NCBI GenBank assembly: GCA_002291495.1
Contig: DBAE01000125.1
Span: 8,346 to 14,528 of the forward strand
From: Bacteriovoracaceae bacterium UBA1018
GTDB lineage: Bacteria > Bdellovibrionota > UBA1018
Length of the DNA stretch: 6,183 nucleotides
Reading direction: 5' to 3'
The notes below the pieces were generated by a model. The model ran no database searches, was not told the origin of the DNA, and was given only the letters and a program-made list of their open reading frames with translations. Shown here one piece after another: positions 1 to 6,183 of the stretch (positions are counted from its first letter, which is position 1; each line of letters begins with the position of its first letter). Position numbers and translations under genes: made by a program.

Positions 1-393
1 CAGATATCCCGTAACGAAACTTTTACCTCCTCCTAGCCTAAATAGCTTTGAAAGAGCACGCTGAGGAATAATAGAAAAATGAAGAGGCTGTCCGCGCCAG
101 ACCCGAATACCCATCAAAATAAAACTGATTGAAAACAGAGTGGTCGCAAGCACAGAGCCCCATACTCCCCAGCTTGAACGAAATATGGCTTCACCAAAAG
201 CCCCTGCAATTGCTCCTAATACTAAATAACTGAGGAGCCGGCCAAAATGATAGAGGGCTACGGTCTTTGGACCTTTTGTATGAGAAAGGATTAGCCCTCC
301 ACACATCGCAACACAATGGGGACTACCGAGCGCGCTTGCTGCCATTACCATCCAAGGAATTAAAGTCGTCCAATTATTTAAATGGTCCAACAA
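1..393 (-). CDS. TauE/SafE-like (DsbD_2/COG2836) membrane protein, 3'-partial
   Basis: The first 131 codons of a polytopic membrane protein run off the left edge. The visible part begins (M/L)LDHLNNWTTLIPW. A first hydrophobic segment leads into GSPHCVAMCGG at about 23-33, the paired-cysteine signature of the family usually labelled sulfite exporter TauE/SafE or cytochrome c biogenesis transmembrane region. A short cytoplasmic stretch (HTKGPKT) follows, then YHFGRLLSY at about 49-57, a glycine-rich helix (about 56-70) and another helix (about 78-96). The start is taken as one of two tandem TTG codons (393 or 390) because a strong AGGAGGAG lies just upstream; the first ATG, 14 codons in, would remove part of the first hydrophobic segment. 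It overlaps ccoG by 20 nt and so is probably co-translated. The family often adjoins cco operons and copper genes, so a role in copper handling or oxidase assembly is plausible but inferred; sulfite export is not supported here. About half of the protein is probably missing. Confidence 0.85.
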   Translation of the reverse strand, partial: MLDHLNNWTTLIPWMVMAASALGSPHCVAMCGGLILSHTKGPKTVALYHFGRLLSYLVLGAIAGAFGEAIFRSSWGVWGSVLATTLFSISFILMGIRVWRGQPLHFSIIPQRALSKLFRLGGGKSFVTGYL

Positions 394-1708
394 GGCGCTC
401 CTCCTTTTCTTCAACATGGGAAGGTGAAATAAACCGGAATGTAACAGATGCCTTCCCGTCGCTTAAAATATGGGTTCCAAATTGCACAAATAAGTCGATG
501 CGTTTAAACTGACCAGCAGTTAATCGCACAGGTAAGTTTGCAGAAATGATTTCTACTCCTTGATTCGCTAGCTCGGGATCGATCTCCACGTACAAAGATT
601 GTGGCTCCATCGTTTGATTTTGAAGATCGAGGTGGAAATGGTTCACGATCACGGGTTTTTGATCTTGCCTAAGAATTGTCTGATAAGGTGCGCCTACTGC
701 ACGGATCATCACCGTTTCGACGGGTCTTCGAGTATGAACTACCCAGCCAAAACCTGTGATTAAAACTGCCAAAATGGAGAGATAGAATAAGGGTCGTGGA
801 CGCAAAATAGAGCTCAAGGCACCCGATGCTCTGGAAGCGTATCGTATAAGTCCAGCTGGTTTCCCAACCTTGCTCATCACGACATCACAAGCATCCATAC
901 ATGCCGTACAAGAAATGCACTCAAGTTGAAGCCCATTACGGATATCGATACCCGTTGGGCAAACCTGTACACAACGATTGCATGCTACACAGTCGCCCTT
1001 AGAAAGATCACTCACTCCGCGCCTGGGCTCACCCCGTTGTTGATCGTAAGCAACGACCCAGGAATACTCGTCCAAGAGAACAGACTGCAATCGCCCGTAG
1101 GGACAAACATAAATACAAAATTTTTCTCTGAACCAGCCAAAATCAAAAAGAACTAAGCCGAACATTCCTAACATGACCATGAACGAACCCGGATTATTGA
1201 CGGGCGAGGAGGCAATCATGTGAGAAAGGGCTTGAGTGCCAACAAAATAAGCTAAGAAGCTATGACTCAGAATCAAAGAGACGATGACATACAAGAACCA
1301 TTTGGCGGACTTCTTTGCGATTTTTACTTCATTCCAGTTCCCTACATCTAATCTCTTTCGGACAAACGCATCTCCTTCAATCCATCGTTCAATCCGTCGA
1401 TAGATGAGATCAATGAACACTGTCTGCGGACAAGCCCAGCCACACCAGACGCGACCAAATAGGGCTGTAAACAGAGCGATCGCAAGAATGACTATGCCGA
1501 CAACAAACAACAACAGCGGAGCATCATGAGCCCAAAAAGAAAAACCAAGGATCGAAAATCGACGATGCCCTATATCTAGAAGCAGGGCCTGCTCGCCTCG
1601 AATCTTGATCCAAGGAAGCACAAGAAAAATCACAAACAAGATCGCACTAACGAGTGTGCGTCGATCTCGAAAGGGACCTTTCACGTCAGATGGATAGACC
1701 TTAGCCAT
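374..1708 (-). CDS. ccoG: CcoG/FixG/RdxA, polyferredoxin-like membrane protein for cbb3 assembly
   Basis: CcoG is an integral membrane Fe-S protein; work on the proteobacterial protein links it to reduction of Cu2+ to Cu+ for oxidase assembly. The 444 residues are close to the usual length of about 460-480. The order is YPSDVKGPFRDRR; helices at about 17-35 and 62-84; WCGWACP at 88-94; helices at about 134-158 and 172-190; FCIYVCPYGR at 197-206; and two 4Fe-4S motifs, C240/C243/C246/C250 and C264/C267/C270/C274. A helix at about 306-324 precedes a soluble Ig-like FixG C-terminal domain (about 335-444). All expected cysteines are present. The ATG at 1708 follows the ccoP stop by 6 nt with no good Shine-Dalgarno sequence, so translation probably depends on reinitiation after ccoP. 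The 3' end overlaps the next gene by 20 nt. The place normally taken by ccoH is empty. Confidence 0.95.
   Translation of the reverse strand: MAKVYPSDVKGPFRDRRTLVSAILFVIFLVLPWIKIRGEQALLLDIGHRRFSILGFSFWAHDAPLLLFVVGIVILAIALFTALFGRVWCGWACPQTVFIDLIYRRIERWIEGDAFVRKRLDVGNWNEVKIAKKSAKWFLYVIVSLILSHSFLAYFVGTQALSHMIASSPVNNPGSFMVMLGMFGLVLFDFGWFREKFCIYVCPYGRLQSVLLDEYSWVVAYDQQRGEPRRGVSDLSKGDCVACNRCVQVCPTGIDIRNGLQLECISCTACMDACDVVMSKVGKPAGLIRYASRASGALSSILRPRPLFYLSILAVLITGFGWVVHTRRPVETVMIRAVGAPYQTILRQDQKPVIVNHFHLDLQNQTMEPQSLYVEIDPELANQGVEIISANLPVRLTAGQFKRIDLFVQFGTHILSDGKASVTFRFISPSHVEEKEERLVGPFK
398..405 (-). promoter_or_regulatory. Strong Shine-Dalgarno site that selects a TTG start
   Basis: AGGAGGAG inside the last codons of ccoG lies 4 nt before a TTG at 393 and 7 nt before a second in-frame TTG at 390. 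It is the best Shine-Dalgarno match in the window, and it supports a TTG start for the following gene, which has no ATG at this point. Confidence 0.7.
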
Positions 1709-1714
1709 GATGAA

Positions 1715-2299
1715 CTACTCGATTTCTACAACTTCTCCCTGTGGAGCTTTCGGATTAGGTGGATTGCTTCCGTAAAGACTTCGGATATAAACAGCAACTG
1801 CGTGGACTTCTTTGTCTTTGAAAACAGAACCCCATGGCGGCATCCCTTTGTCAGAGACACCTTCAGAGATCGTGCGAACCACTTGAGTCATCTTCGCACC
1901 GTGGATCCAATTTTTATCCGTCAGATTTGGACCAATACCACCTTGCCCGACGGGGCCGTGACAAGAAGCACACTTTGCTTGAAAGTGCTGGGCTCCGATC
2001 TTCCGGAGCGAATCATCTTTCAAAAGCGCAAGCAAATCCTGCTCACTTGCTTTAGCTTGAGGATTAGCGCCGGCTGCCAAGTACTGAGCGTAGACGGTCT
2101 CTGCTACATCTCGCTTATACTCAGTGGCGAGCGTAGGGCCGTCGCCGACTTGATAGTAAAAGAAGTATCCCGCCGCAAAAACGATTGTTCCGTAGAATAG
2201 AGCACGAAACCAATCTGGAATCGGATGATCGAGTTCTACGATGCCGTCATACTCATGGCCAGTGGTTGGAACTTGGCTGTCTTTTTCATTTTTCGTCAT
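1715..2299 (-). CDS. ccoP: CcoP, cbb3 oxidase subunit III, monohaem form
   Basis: This is the membrane-anchored cytochrome c that accepts electrons from periplasmic donors and passes them towards CcoO and the haem b centres. The N-terminus has the family signature YDGIVELDHPIPDWFRALF (about 17-35), followed by one helix (about 33-50), a helical linker, and a cytochrome c domain with CASCH at 110-114, PNLTDKNW at 124-131 and the likely axial Met153 in GMPPWG. There is only one CXXCH in 194 residues, whereas canonical CcoP has two haem domains in about 290-310 residues. The domain kept resembles the first, membrane-proximal one. The protein ends in a proline-rich tail (NPPNPKAPQGEVVEIE) where the second would begin. 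No second CXXCH appears downstream, where ccoG starts after 6 nt. I am confident of CcoP identity and of the single haem site. Confidence 0.93.
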   Translation of the reverse strand: MTKNEKDSQVPTTGHEYDGIVELDHPIPDWFRALFYGTIVFAAGYFFYYQVGDGPTLATEYKRDVAETVYAQYLAAGANPQAKASEQDLLALLKDDSLRKIGAQHFQAKCASCHGPVGQGGIGPNLTDKNWIHGAKMTQVVRTISEGVSDKGMPPWGSVFKDKEVHAVAVYIRSLYGSNPPNPKAPQGEVVEIE

Positions 2300-2463
2300 T
2301 TTGAACTCCTCTCTAAGGGCATGCTGCTCAATCTTTTGTAGACGTCATCGCTTCCGCGACGAAATATCCAAACCAAGGATGAAATAAAGACCATCATAAA
2401 GAGCAGCAGTCCGATGCAAGTCAACCAAGGCATGTGAAAGTGAGAAAGTGTTTGAGACATCAT
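2296..2463 (-). CDS. ccoQ: CcoQ-like small subunit of cbb3 oxidase
   Basis: A 55-residue reading frame fits exactly between ccoNO and ccoP. It has a short N-terminus (MMSQTLSHFHMPW), one hydrophobic helix at about 13-33, a basic stop-transfer FRRGSDD, and a short tail with VYKRLSSMPLE. CcoQ proteins are small single-helix peptides that stabilise the oxidase or its contact with CcoP. They are poorly conserved, so the call rests on size, one-helix architecture, the FRRG...Y...PLE-type tail and the position between ccoNO and ccoP. The first ATG overlaps the ccoNO stop by 4 nt, and a second ATG follows immediately, so the start is uncertain by one residue. Its TGA overlaps the ccoP ATG, again as ATGA. 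Confidence 0.85.
   Translation of the reverse strand: MMSQTLSHFHMPWLTCIGLLLFMMVFISSLVWIFRRGSDDVYKRLSSMPLERSSK
2306..2311 (-). promoter_or_regulatory. Shine-Dalgarno site for ccoP
   Basis: GAGGAG inside the last codons of ccoQ lies 6 nt before the ccoP ATG at 2299. It gives clear support for that start. Confidence 0.75.
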
Positions 2464-4610
2464 CGGACACGTCCCTTCTTATGGTCCTCGCCAAGACGTT
2501 GAAGGTAAGCGATCAGTGCAATGATCTCTTTGTCTTCAACTTTCGGATTAACCCCTTGATCGACCAATCGAGCAGTGATCTCCTTTGCTTCGGCACGCGC
2601 ATTTTCTTCAGCTCGCGCCACTTCGGCATCGGAGTAAGGCACGCCTAATGCCTGCATCACCCTGAGTTTTTTCTTCATGATCGAATATTCGGTCTTATCC
2701 TTATAAAGCCATGGATAAGCAGGCATGATCGAGCCGGATACCACTTCTCGCGGATCTGCCATATGTCTGAAGTGCCAAAGATCAGGGTATTTACCGCCCA
2801 ATCGAGCTAAGTCCGGACCTGTACGTTTTGATCCCCACTGAAATGGCCGATCGTACATAGACTCTTCAACTTTCGACGGTTCACCGTAGCGCATAGTTTC
2901 AGAAACCATCGGCCTGATCATCTGCGAATGGCAAGCATAACAACCTTCGCGAACATAAATGTCGCGTCCATGTAGTTGCAAAGCTGAGTACGGTTTAACT
3001 TCTGAAGAAGTAGGAACGTAATCAGATGCTAAGAATGCTGGCACCAATTCGATTGCCGTGCCGATGAGTACAGTTACACCGGTGAGAACTGCAAACACAG
3101 TAGGCAACCCTTCGAGCATTCGATGAGGGGTTTCACCCGCGTTTTGGATCGCATCCCCATGTAAACGTCTCGCCGACACTACCTCAGTCTCTATAACCTT
3201 CGGTGCAGTTTTGATCGTGCGGTACACGTTATAGAGCATGATGACAAACCCTACGAGATAGAGTCCGCCGCCAAGCGCCCGAGCATAATACAGGGGTACT
3301 ATGCGAAGTACGGTTTCAACAAAGTCTGGATAAAGGAGCTTCCCAGTACCATCCATTGCTCTCCACATTAGACCTTGAGTTACTCCGGCAATCCACATGG
3401 AGACTAGGTACAAAACTGTTCCCATGAGACCGATCCAGAAATGAGCGCCTGCTAAACGAGTACTATAGAGGGTTGTTTTCCACAGTCTCGGAACGATCCA
3501 GTAGACCATCGCGAAGATCAGAAATCCGTTCCATCCCAATGCTCCACCATGGACGTGACCAACGATCCAATCTGTATAGTGACCTAGAGCACTTACTGAT
3601 TTGATCGAAAGCAGTGGTCCTTCAAACGTCGCCATTCCATAAAAGGTTAGGCCAGCAACAAAAAACTTGAGCACAGGGTCCTTACGAACCTTATCCCATG
3701 CTCCATTGAGTGTAAGTAAGCCATTGATCATTCCACCCCAACTTGGAGCAATCAACATCACGCTGAAAACTACTCCAACAGTTTGTGCCCACTCAGGTAG
3801 TGCTGTGTACAAAAGATGATGGGGTCCAGCCCAGATATAGATAAATACTAAAGACCAAAAGTGAACGATCGAAAGTCTGTAGCTGTAGACTGGTCTTTCT
3901 GCAGCCTTTGGCAAAAAGTAATACATCAGTCCAAGAAAGGGCGTCGTTAACACAAACGCCACGGCGTTATGCCCGTACCACCACTGAATCAGCGCATCTT
4001 GGACGCCCGCATAGATCGGATAACTTTTCCAAAAGCTCACCGGAACCTGAATCGTGTTGATCACGTGCAGAAGACCAACGGTAATAATCGTTGCAAGGTA
4101 AAACCAAATAGCAACATAGATATGCCGCTCTCGACGGCGGGCTAGCGTCCCAAAAAAGTTAACACCAAAAATTACCCAGATCACCGTGATCAACAGGCTA
4201 ATCGGCCATTCAAGTTCGGCATATTCTTTTCCAATGGTGTAACCGAGTGGTAGAGTAATGGCTGCTAATACGATAATCGTTTGCCAACCCCAAAAATGGA
4301 TTCGGCTCAACGTATCGGAAAACATTCGAGCTTTTAACAGTCTTTGAGTCGAATAATAAATACCGGCAAATACGCCGTTTCCAGCAAAAGCAAAGATCGC
4401 CGCATTGGTATGAAGGGGCCTTAGTCGTCCGAAAGTCGTCCAGGGCAACCCTAAATTGAGCTTCCAGTTTGCCAACTGCGAAGCAATCAAAACACCCAGC
4501 AGAAGAGCGATCGCTCCCCAGATCAGAGTCGCGATGACAAATTTTTTGACAATATCATCGTCATAAGAAAACTGCTCAAGTGCAGATGACGTTTCATGTG
4601 ATGTAGACAT
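2460..4610 (-). CDS. ccoNO: CcoNO: fused cbb3 oxidase subunits I and II
   Basis: This 716-residue protein joins the catalytic subunit CcoN (about 1-475) to the membrane-anchored monohaem cytochrome c CcoO (about 490-716). It reduces O2 at the haem b3/CuB centre in the cytoplasmic membrane. In the CcoN part I see the low-spin haem ligands H67 and H354, the haem b3 ligand H352 (GHVHGG), the CuB ligands H214, H264 and H265, the probable cross-linked tyrosine Y258, and E330 near the active site. All appear shifted by +7 from the Pseudomonas stutzeri CcoN numbering as I recall it. The CcoO part has one helix at about 502-522, the haem c site CYACH at 557-561 followed by SQMIRP, and a likely axial Met629 in SIMPAYPW. 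The join at about 465-500 is a short polar linker in one uninterrupted frame with no stop or frameshift. The gene starts 2 nt after ccoS, and its TGA overlaps the ccoQ start. I am very confident of both halves and of the fusion as it appears in this sequence. Confidence 0.96.
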   Translation of the reverse strand: MSTSHETSSALEQFSYDDDIVKKFVIATLIWGAIALLLGVLIASQLANWKLNLGLPWTTFGRLRPLHTNAAIFAFAGNGVFAGIYYSTQRLLKARMFSDTLSRIHFWGWQTIIVLAAITLPLGYTIGKEYAELEWPISLLITVIWVIFGVNFFGTLARRRERHIYVAIWFYLATIITVGLLHVINTIQVPVSFWKSYPIYAGVQDALIQWWYGHNAVAFVLTTPFLGLMYYFLPKAAERPVYSYRLSIVHFWSLVFIYIWAGPHHLLYTALPEWAQTVGVVFSVMLIAPSWGGMINGLLTLNGAWDKVRKDPVLKFFVAGLTFYGMATFEGPLLSIKSVSALGHYTDWIVGHVHGGALGWNGFLIFAMVYWIVPRLWKTTLYSTRLAGAHFWIGLMGTVLYLVSMWIAGVTQGLMWRAMDGTGKLLYPDFVETVLRIVPLYYARALGGGLYLVGFVIMLYNVYRTIKTAPKVIETEVVSARRLHGDAIQNAGETPHRMLEGLPTVFAVLTGVTVLIGTAIELVPAFLASDYVPTSSEVKPYSALQLHGRDIYVREGCYACHSQMIRPMVSETMRYGEPSKVEESMYDRPFQWGSKRTGPDLARLGGKYPDLWHFRHMADPREVVSGSIMPAYPWLYKDKTEYSIMKKKLRVMQALGVPYSDAEVARAEENARAEAKEITARLVDQGVNPKVEDKEIIALIAYLQRLGEDHKKGRVR
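2472..2477 (-). promoter_or_regulatory. Weak Shine-Dalgarno site for ccoQ
   Basis: AAGGGA lies 8 nt before the first of two tandem in-frame ATGs (2463 and 2460). That spacing favours the ATG at 2463, which also gives an ATGA overlap with the ccoNO stop. The match to the anti-SD sequence is only moderate. Confidence 0.45.
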
Positions 4611-4612
4611 AC

Positions 4613-4756
4613 TTAGCTCTCCTCATCCAATAAAATGCGATGTGCAGGGGTTTCCAAATCGTCGTACTCTCCACGCGACGCTACCCACACAAAGGCAACC
4701 AAAAATCCGAAACCCAGAAGTAGTGCCGTCGGCACCAGGAGGTAGACGATATTCAT
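4613..4756 (-). CDS. ccoS: CcoS, cbb3 oxidase maturation protein
   Basis: CcoS is a small single-helix membrane protein required for cofactor insertion (haem b and CuB) into cbb3 oxidase in the proteobacteria studied. The frame gives 47 residues, a typical CcoS length: MNIVYLLVP, one hydrophobic helix (about residues 4-25), then a conserved short tail with RGEYDDLETPAHRIL at about 28-42, which is the CcoS signature. The ATG overlaps the ccoI stop by 4 nt (ATGA), and the TAA is 2 nt before the ccoNO ATG, so it sits translationally coupled between the copper pump and the catalytic subunit. Position, length and tail motif agree, and I see no damage. Confidence 0.93.
   Translation of the reverse strand: MNIVYLLVPTALLLGFGFLVAFVWVASRGEYDDLETPAHRILLDEES
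4619..4624 (-). promoter_or_regulatory. Shine-Dalgarno site for ccoNO
   Basis: GAGGAG within the last codons of ccoS sits 8 nt before the ccoNO ATG at 4610. This is near-ideal spacing and fixes that ATG as the start of the fused catalytic subunit. Confidence 0.75.
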
Positions 4757-6183
4757 CGTGCCTCCTCTCGCAAAGTCCGACGAAGCTTCTGAGTGCCAAA
4801 GGTTGAAAATAGAAAAACGGTGAACGCGCTGATCGGCATCAAAATCGCTGCAACAAGCGGATTGAGATGTCCACTCATGGCAATTGTGATGACAACGACG
4901 TTGTAAAAAAGGGTAAAATATAGATTACGACGAATGATCTTCATCGTTTCTCGGGCAATGATGATTAGACGAGAAACAGATGATATGCCAGGCTTGCTAC
5001 AATAAATGTCAGCAGCACGCATGCTCACTTCCATTCCACCTTGCACCGCCAAACCGACATCTGCCGATACGAGGGCAACCGAATCATTAGCGCCATCACC
5101 GACCATCAAAGTGTTCTTCTTAGCTCTCACCACTTCGTTTTTTCGCTCTGGCGAAGCGCTTGAAGTGACATTCTCACGGCTAATATTGAGATGATCAGCA
5201 ATCGCCTCAACCGAAGAAGCGCCATCTCCCGAGATCAACCCAATGTTCAGCCCGATGTCTCGCAATGCCTGGAGGGATACTTTTGTGTCGGGACGGATCT
5301 GATCTCCCAGTAACAGCACCCCAACGAGTTTTGCATTCCGAAATACTCCAACCTGAGTGAGTCCAGGCAACTGAGCGGCTGAAGATCGATCTTGTTCAAA
5401 TCTTTTTAGCTCGTAGAAAGATCCGTCAACATAACCTGAGACACCTAGTCCGGAAATTTCTCGAAAATTTTTCACTTCAGGCAGTTCATGCGCTGATTCG
5501 AAATACTCTAATACTGCAGTTGCAATGGGATGCTTGGAATATCGCTCAAGTGCGACGATCTTGGATTCAAGCTCAGATTCTAGAGGTTGCCATTTCTCGA
5601 CAACAAGCTTTCCGAAGGTGAGTGTGCCCGTCTTATCAAAGAAAGCTGTTTCGACATGGCTCAGTTTTTCTAAAACGTCTCCACCTTTGATCAATATTCC
5701 GGCTTGTGCGAGTCGTCCTATCACTCGACTGATCGCAAGAGGTATAGCAAGGGCAAATGCGCATGGACACACAACGATCGCCACGGCCAGGGCTCGGCGC
5801 AAACCTTCTTGGACGCTGATCGAATAGCCAACAAAAAAGCCTGCGATCACAAGGAAGAGTGTGGCGAAGATAAAGGCTTGGCCAACACGATCTGCCAACG
5901 TTGAAATCGGTGCTTTTTTCCCAAGACTATTTTCCATTGCGAGCAAGATTTCACCGAGCCGTGTCTTTAGTCCAGAAGCCGTAACTCGAATTTCGAGAGG
6001 TGCACTTTGATTTGTACTGCCAGCATGAACCATTTGTCCCTGGGAGACACTTACTGGAAGAGACTCCCCCGTAAGTAAAGCCGAGCTTACGCTGCTTCGT
6101 CCGCTGATGATTAATCCGTCTACAGGGATTACTTCGCCAGGGAAAACTTGCACGCTATCACCGACTCGAATCTGTTCGACTCG
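4753..6183 (-). CDS. ccoI: CcoI/FixI-type copper-transporting P1B ATPase, 5'-partial
   Basis: This is a Cu+-exporting P-type ATPase of the inner membrane, needed to supply copper to the CuB site of cbb3 oxidase. The reading frame stays open to the right edge, so the 476 visible residues lack the start, any N-terminal metal-binding domain and the first membrane helices; full proteins are usually about 700-800 residues. In visible numbering the order is: actuator domain with TGES at 38-41; a helix pair with the CPC copper motif at 139-141; the phosphorylation motif DKTGT at 183-187; the HP motif of P1B ATPases at 218-219; the hinge GDGAND at 362-367; and two C-terminal helices at roughly 415-460. 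All catalytic motifs are intact. A GTG at 6153 is an internal valine, because the frame upstream encodes the conserved IRVGD lead-in to the actuator domain. The TGA overlaps the ccoS start in an ATGA. P1B copper ATPase is near certain; the CcoI assignment rests on the adjacent ccoS and oxidase genes. Confidence 0.95.
   Translation of the reverse strand, partial: RVEQIRVGDSVQVFPGEVIPVDGLIISGRSSVSSALLTGESLPVSVSQGQMVHAGSTNQSAPLEIRVTASGLKTRLGEILLAMENSLGKKAPISTLADRVGQAFIFATLFLVIAGFFVGYSISVQEGLRRALAVAIVVCPCAFALAIPLAISRVIGRLAQAGILIKGGDVLEKLSHVETAFFDKTGTLTFGKLVVEKWQPLESELESKIVALERYSKHPIATAVLEYFESAHELPEVKNFREISGLGVSGYVDGSFYELKRFEQDRSSAAQLPGLTQVGVFRNAKLVGVLLLGDQIRPDTKVSLQALRDIGLNIGLISGDGASSVEAIADHLNISRENVTSSASPERKNEVVRAKKNTLMVGDGANDSVALVSADVGLAVQGGMEVSMRAADIYCSKPGISSVSRLIIIARETMKIIRRNLYFTLFYNVVVITIAMSGHLNPLVAAILMPISAFTVFLFSTFGTQKLRRTLREEAR
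4761..4766 (-). promoter_or_regulatory. Shine-Dalgarno site for ccoS
   Basis: AGGAGG lies inside the last codons of ccoI, only 4 nt before the ccoS ATG. It supports translation of a very short gene whose start overlaps the ccoI stop. The spacing is tighter than the usual optimum, so reinitiation by ribosomes finishing ccoI may also contribute. Confidence 0.7.

Noticed and set aside
267..512. Plus-strand open frame spanning the ccoG/SafE-like junction
   Set aside because: It is antisense to two well-supported coding frames and its product shows no domain.
1476..1483. GCGATCGC octamer, also at 4507-4514, reminiscent of the cyanobacterial HIP1 repeat
   Set aside because: There are only two copies, both inside coding sequence, and the gene content is not cyanobacterial. 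GATC looks somewhat common by eye, but I could not count it rigorously.
1802..2200. A 132-codon plus-strand open frame opposite ccoP
   Set aside because: It lies wholly antisense to ccoP, has no recognisable motif or ribosome site, and its product looks like the complement of a conserved cytochrome gene.
4723..4735. Short inverted repeat GTGCC-GTC-GGCAC
   Set aside because: It has a 5-bp stem and 3-nt loop inside the ccoS helix codons with no T-tract; too short, and placed inside a coding gene, to be a terminator.
5525..5827. A 100-codon plus-strand open frame opposite ccoI, and a second overlapping one to 5904
   Set aside because: Both are antisense to the catalytic core of the P-type ATPase, with low-complexity basic or serine-rich products and no family features.
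6151..6153. GTG as the possible start of ccoI
   Set aside because: The frame continues upstream to the window edge and encodes the conserved actuator-domain lead-in (IRVGD), so this codon is an internal valine.

Overview
The window is a single polycistronic stretch, read entirely on the minus strand, that encodes a cbb3-type (C-family) haem-copper cytochrome c oxidase and its assembly factors. In transcription order (right to left) it holds ccoI (copper P-type ATPase, 5' end outside the window), ccoS, a fused ccoN-ccoO gene, ccoQ, ccoP, ccoG, and the start of a membrane protein of the TauE/SafE-like (DsbD_2/COG2836) family that runs off the left edge. There is effectively no intergenic DNA. 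Junctions are overlaps of 4 nt (ccoI/ccoS, ccoNO/ccoQ, ccoQ/ccoP) and 20 nt (ccoG/SafE-like), or gaps of 2 nt (ccoS/ccoNO) and 6 nt (ccoP/ccoG). The operon promoter, any FNR-type site and the terminator must lie outside the window.

The genes form one working unit. CcoNO and CcoP are the catalytic membrane complex: haem b, haem b3/CuB and two c haems, reducing O2 to water at low oxygen. CcoQ and CcoS are small single-helix accessory and maturation proteins. CcoI moves Cu+ across the membrane for CuB assembly, and CcoG is an Fe-S membrane protein linked to cupric reduction in the same copper pathway. The SafE-like protein belongs to a family repeatedly found beside cco clusters and may also act in copper handling or assembly.

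Three things depart from the textbook proteobacterial ccoNOQP-ccoGHIS layout. CcoN and CcoO are one polypeptide. CcoP has one CXXCH haem site instead of two. No ccoH lies between ccoG and the next gene, and the maturation genes ccoI-ccoS precede the structural genes. From memory, this combination resembles Bacteroidota and Bdellovibrio-like clusters. Strong Shine-Dalgarno sequences before most genes, and a moderate base composition judged by eye, fit a Bdellovibrionota/Oligoflexia-type Gram-negative better than Bacteroidota, which rarely use such sites. This taxonomic guess is weak. I found no mobile element, RNA gene, CRISPR array or wholly novel system. The genes are a recognisable but structurally variant respiratory oxidase operon.
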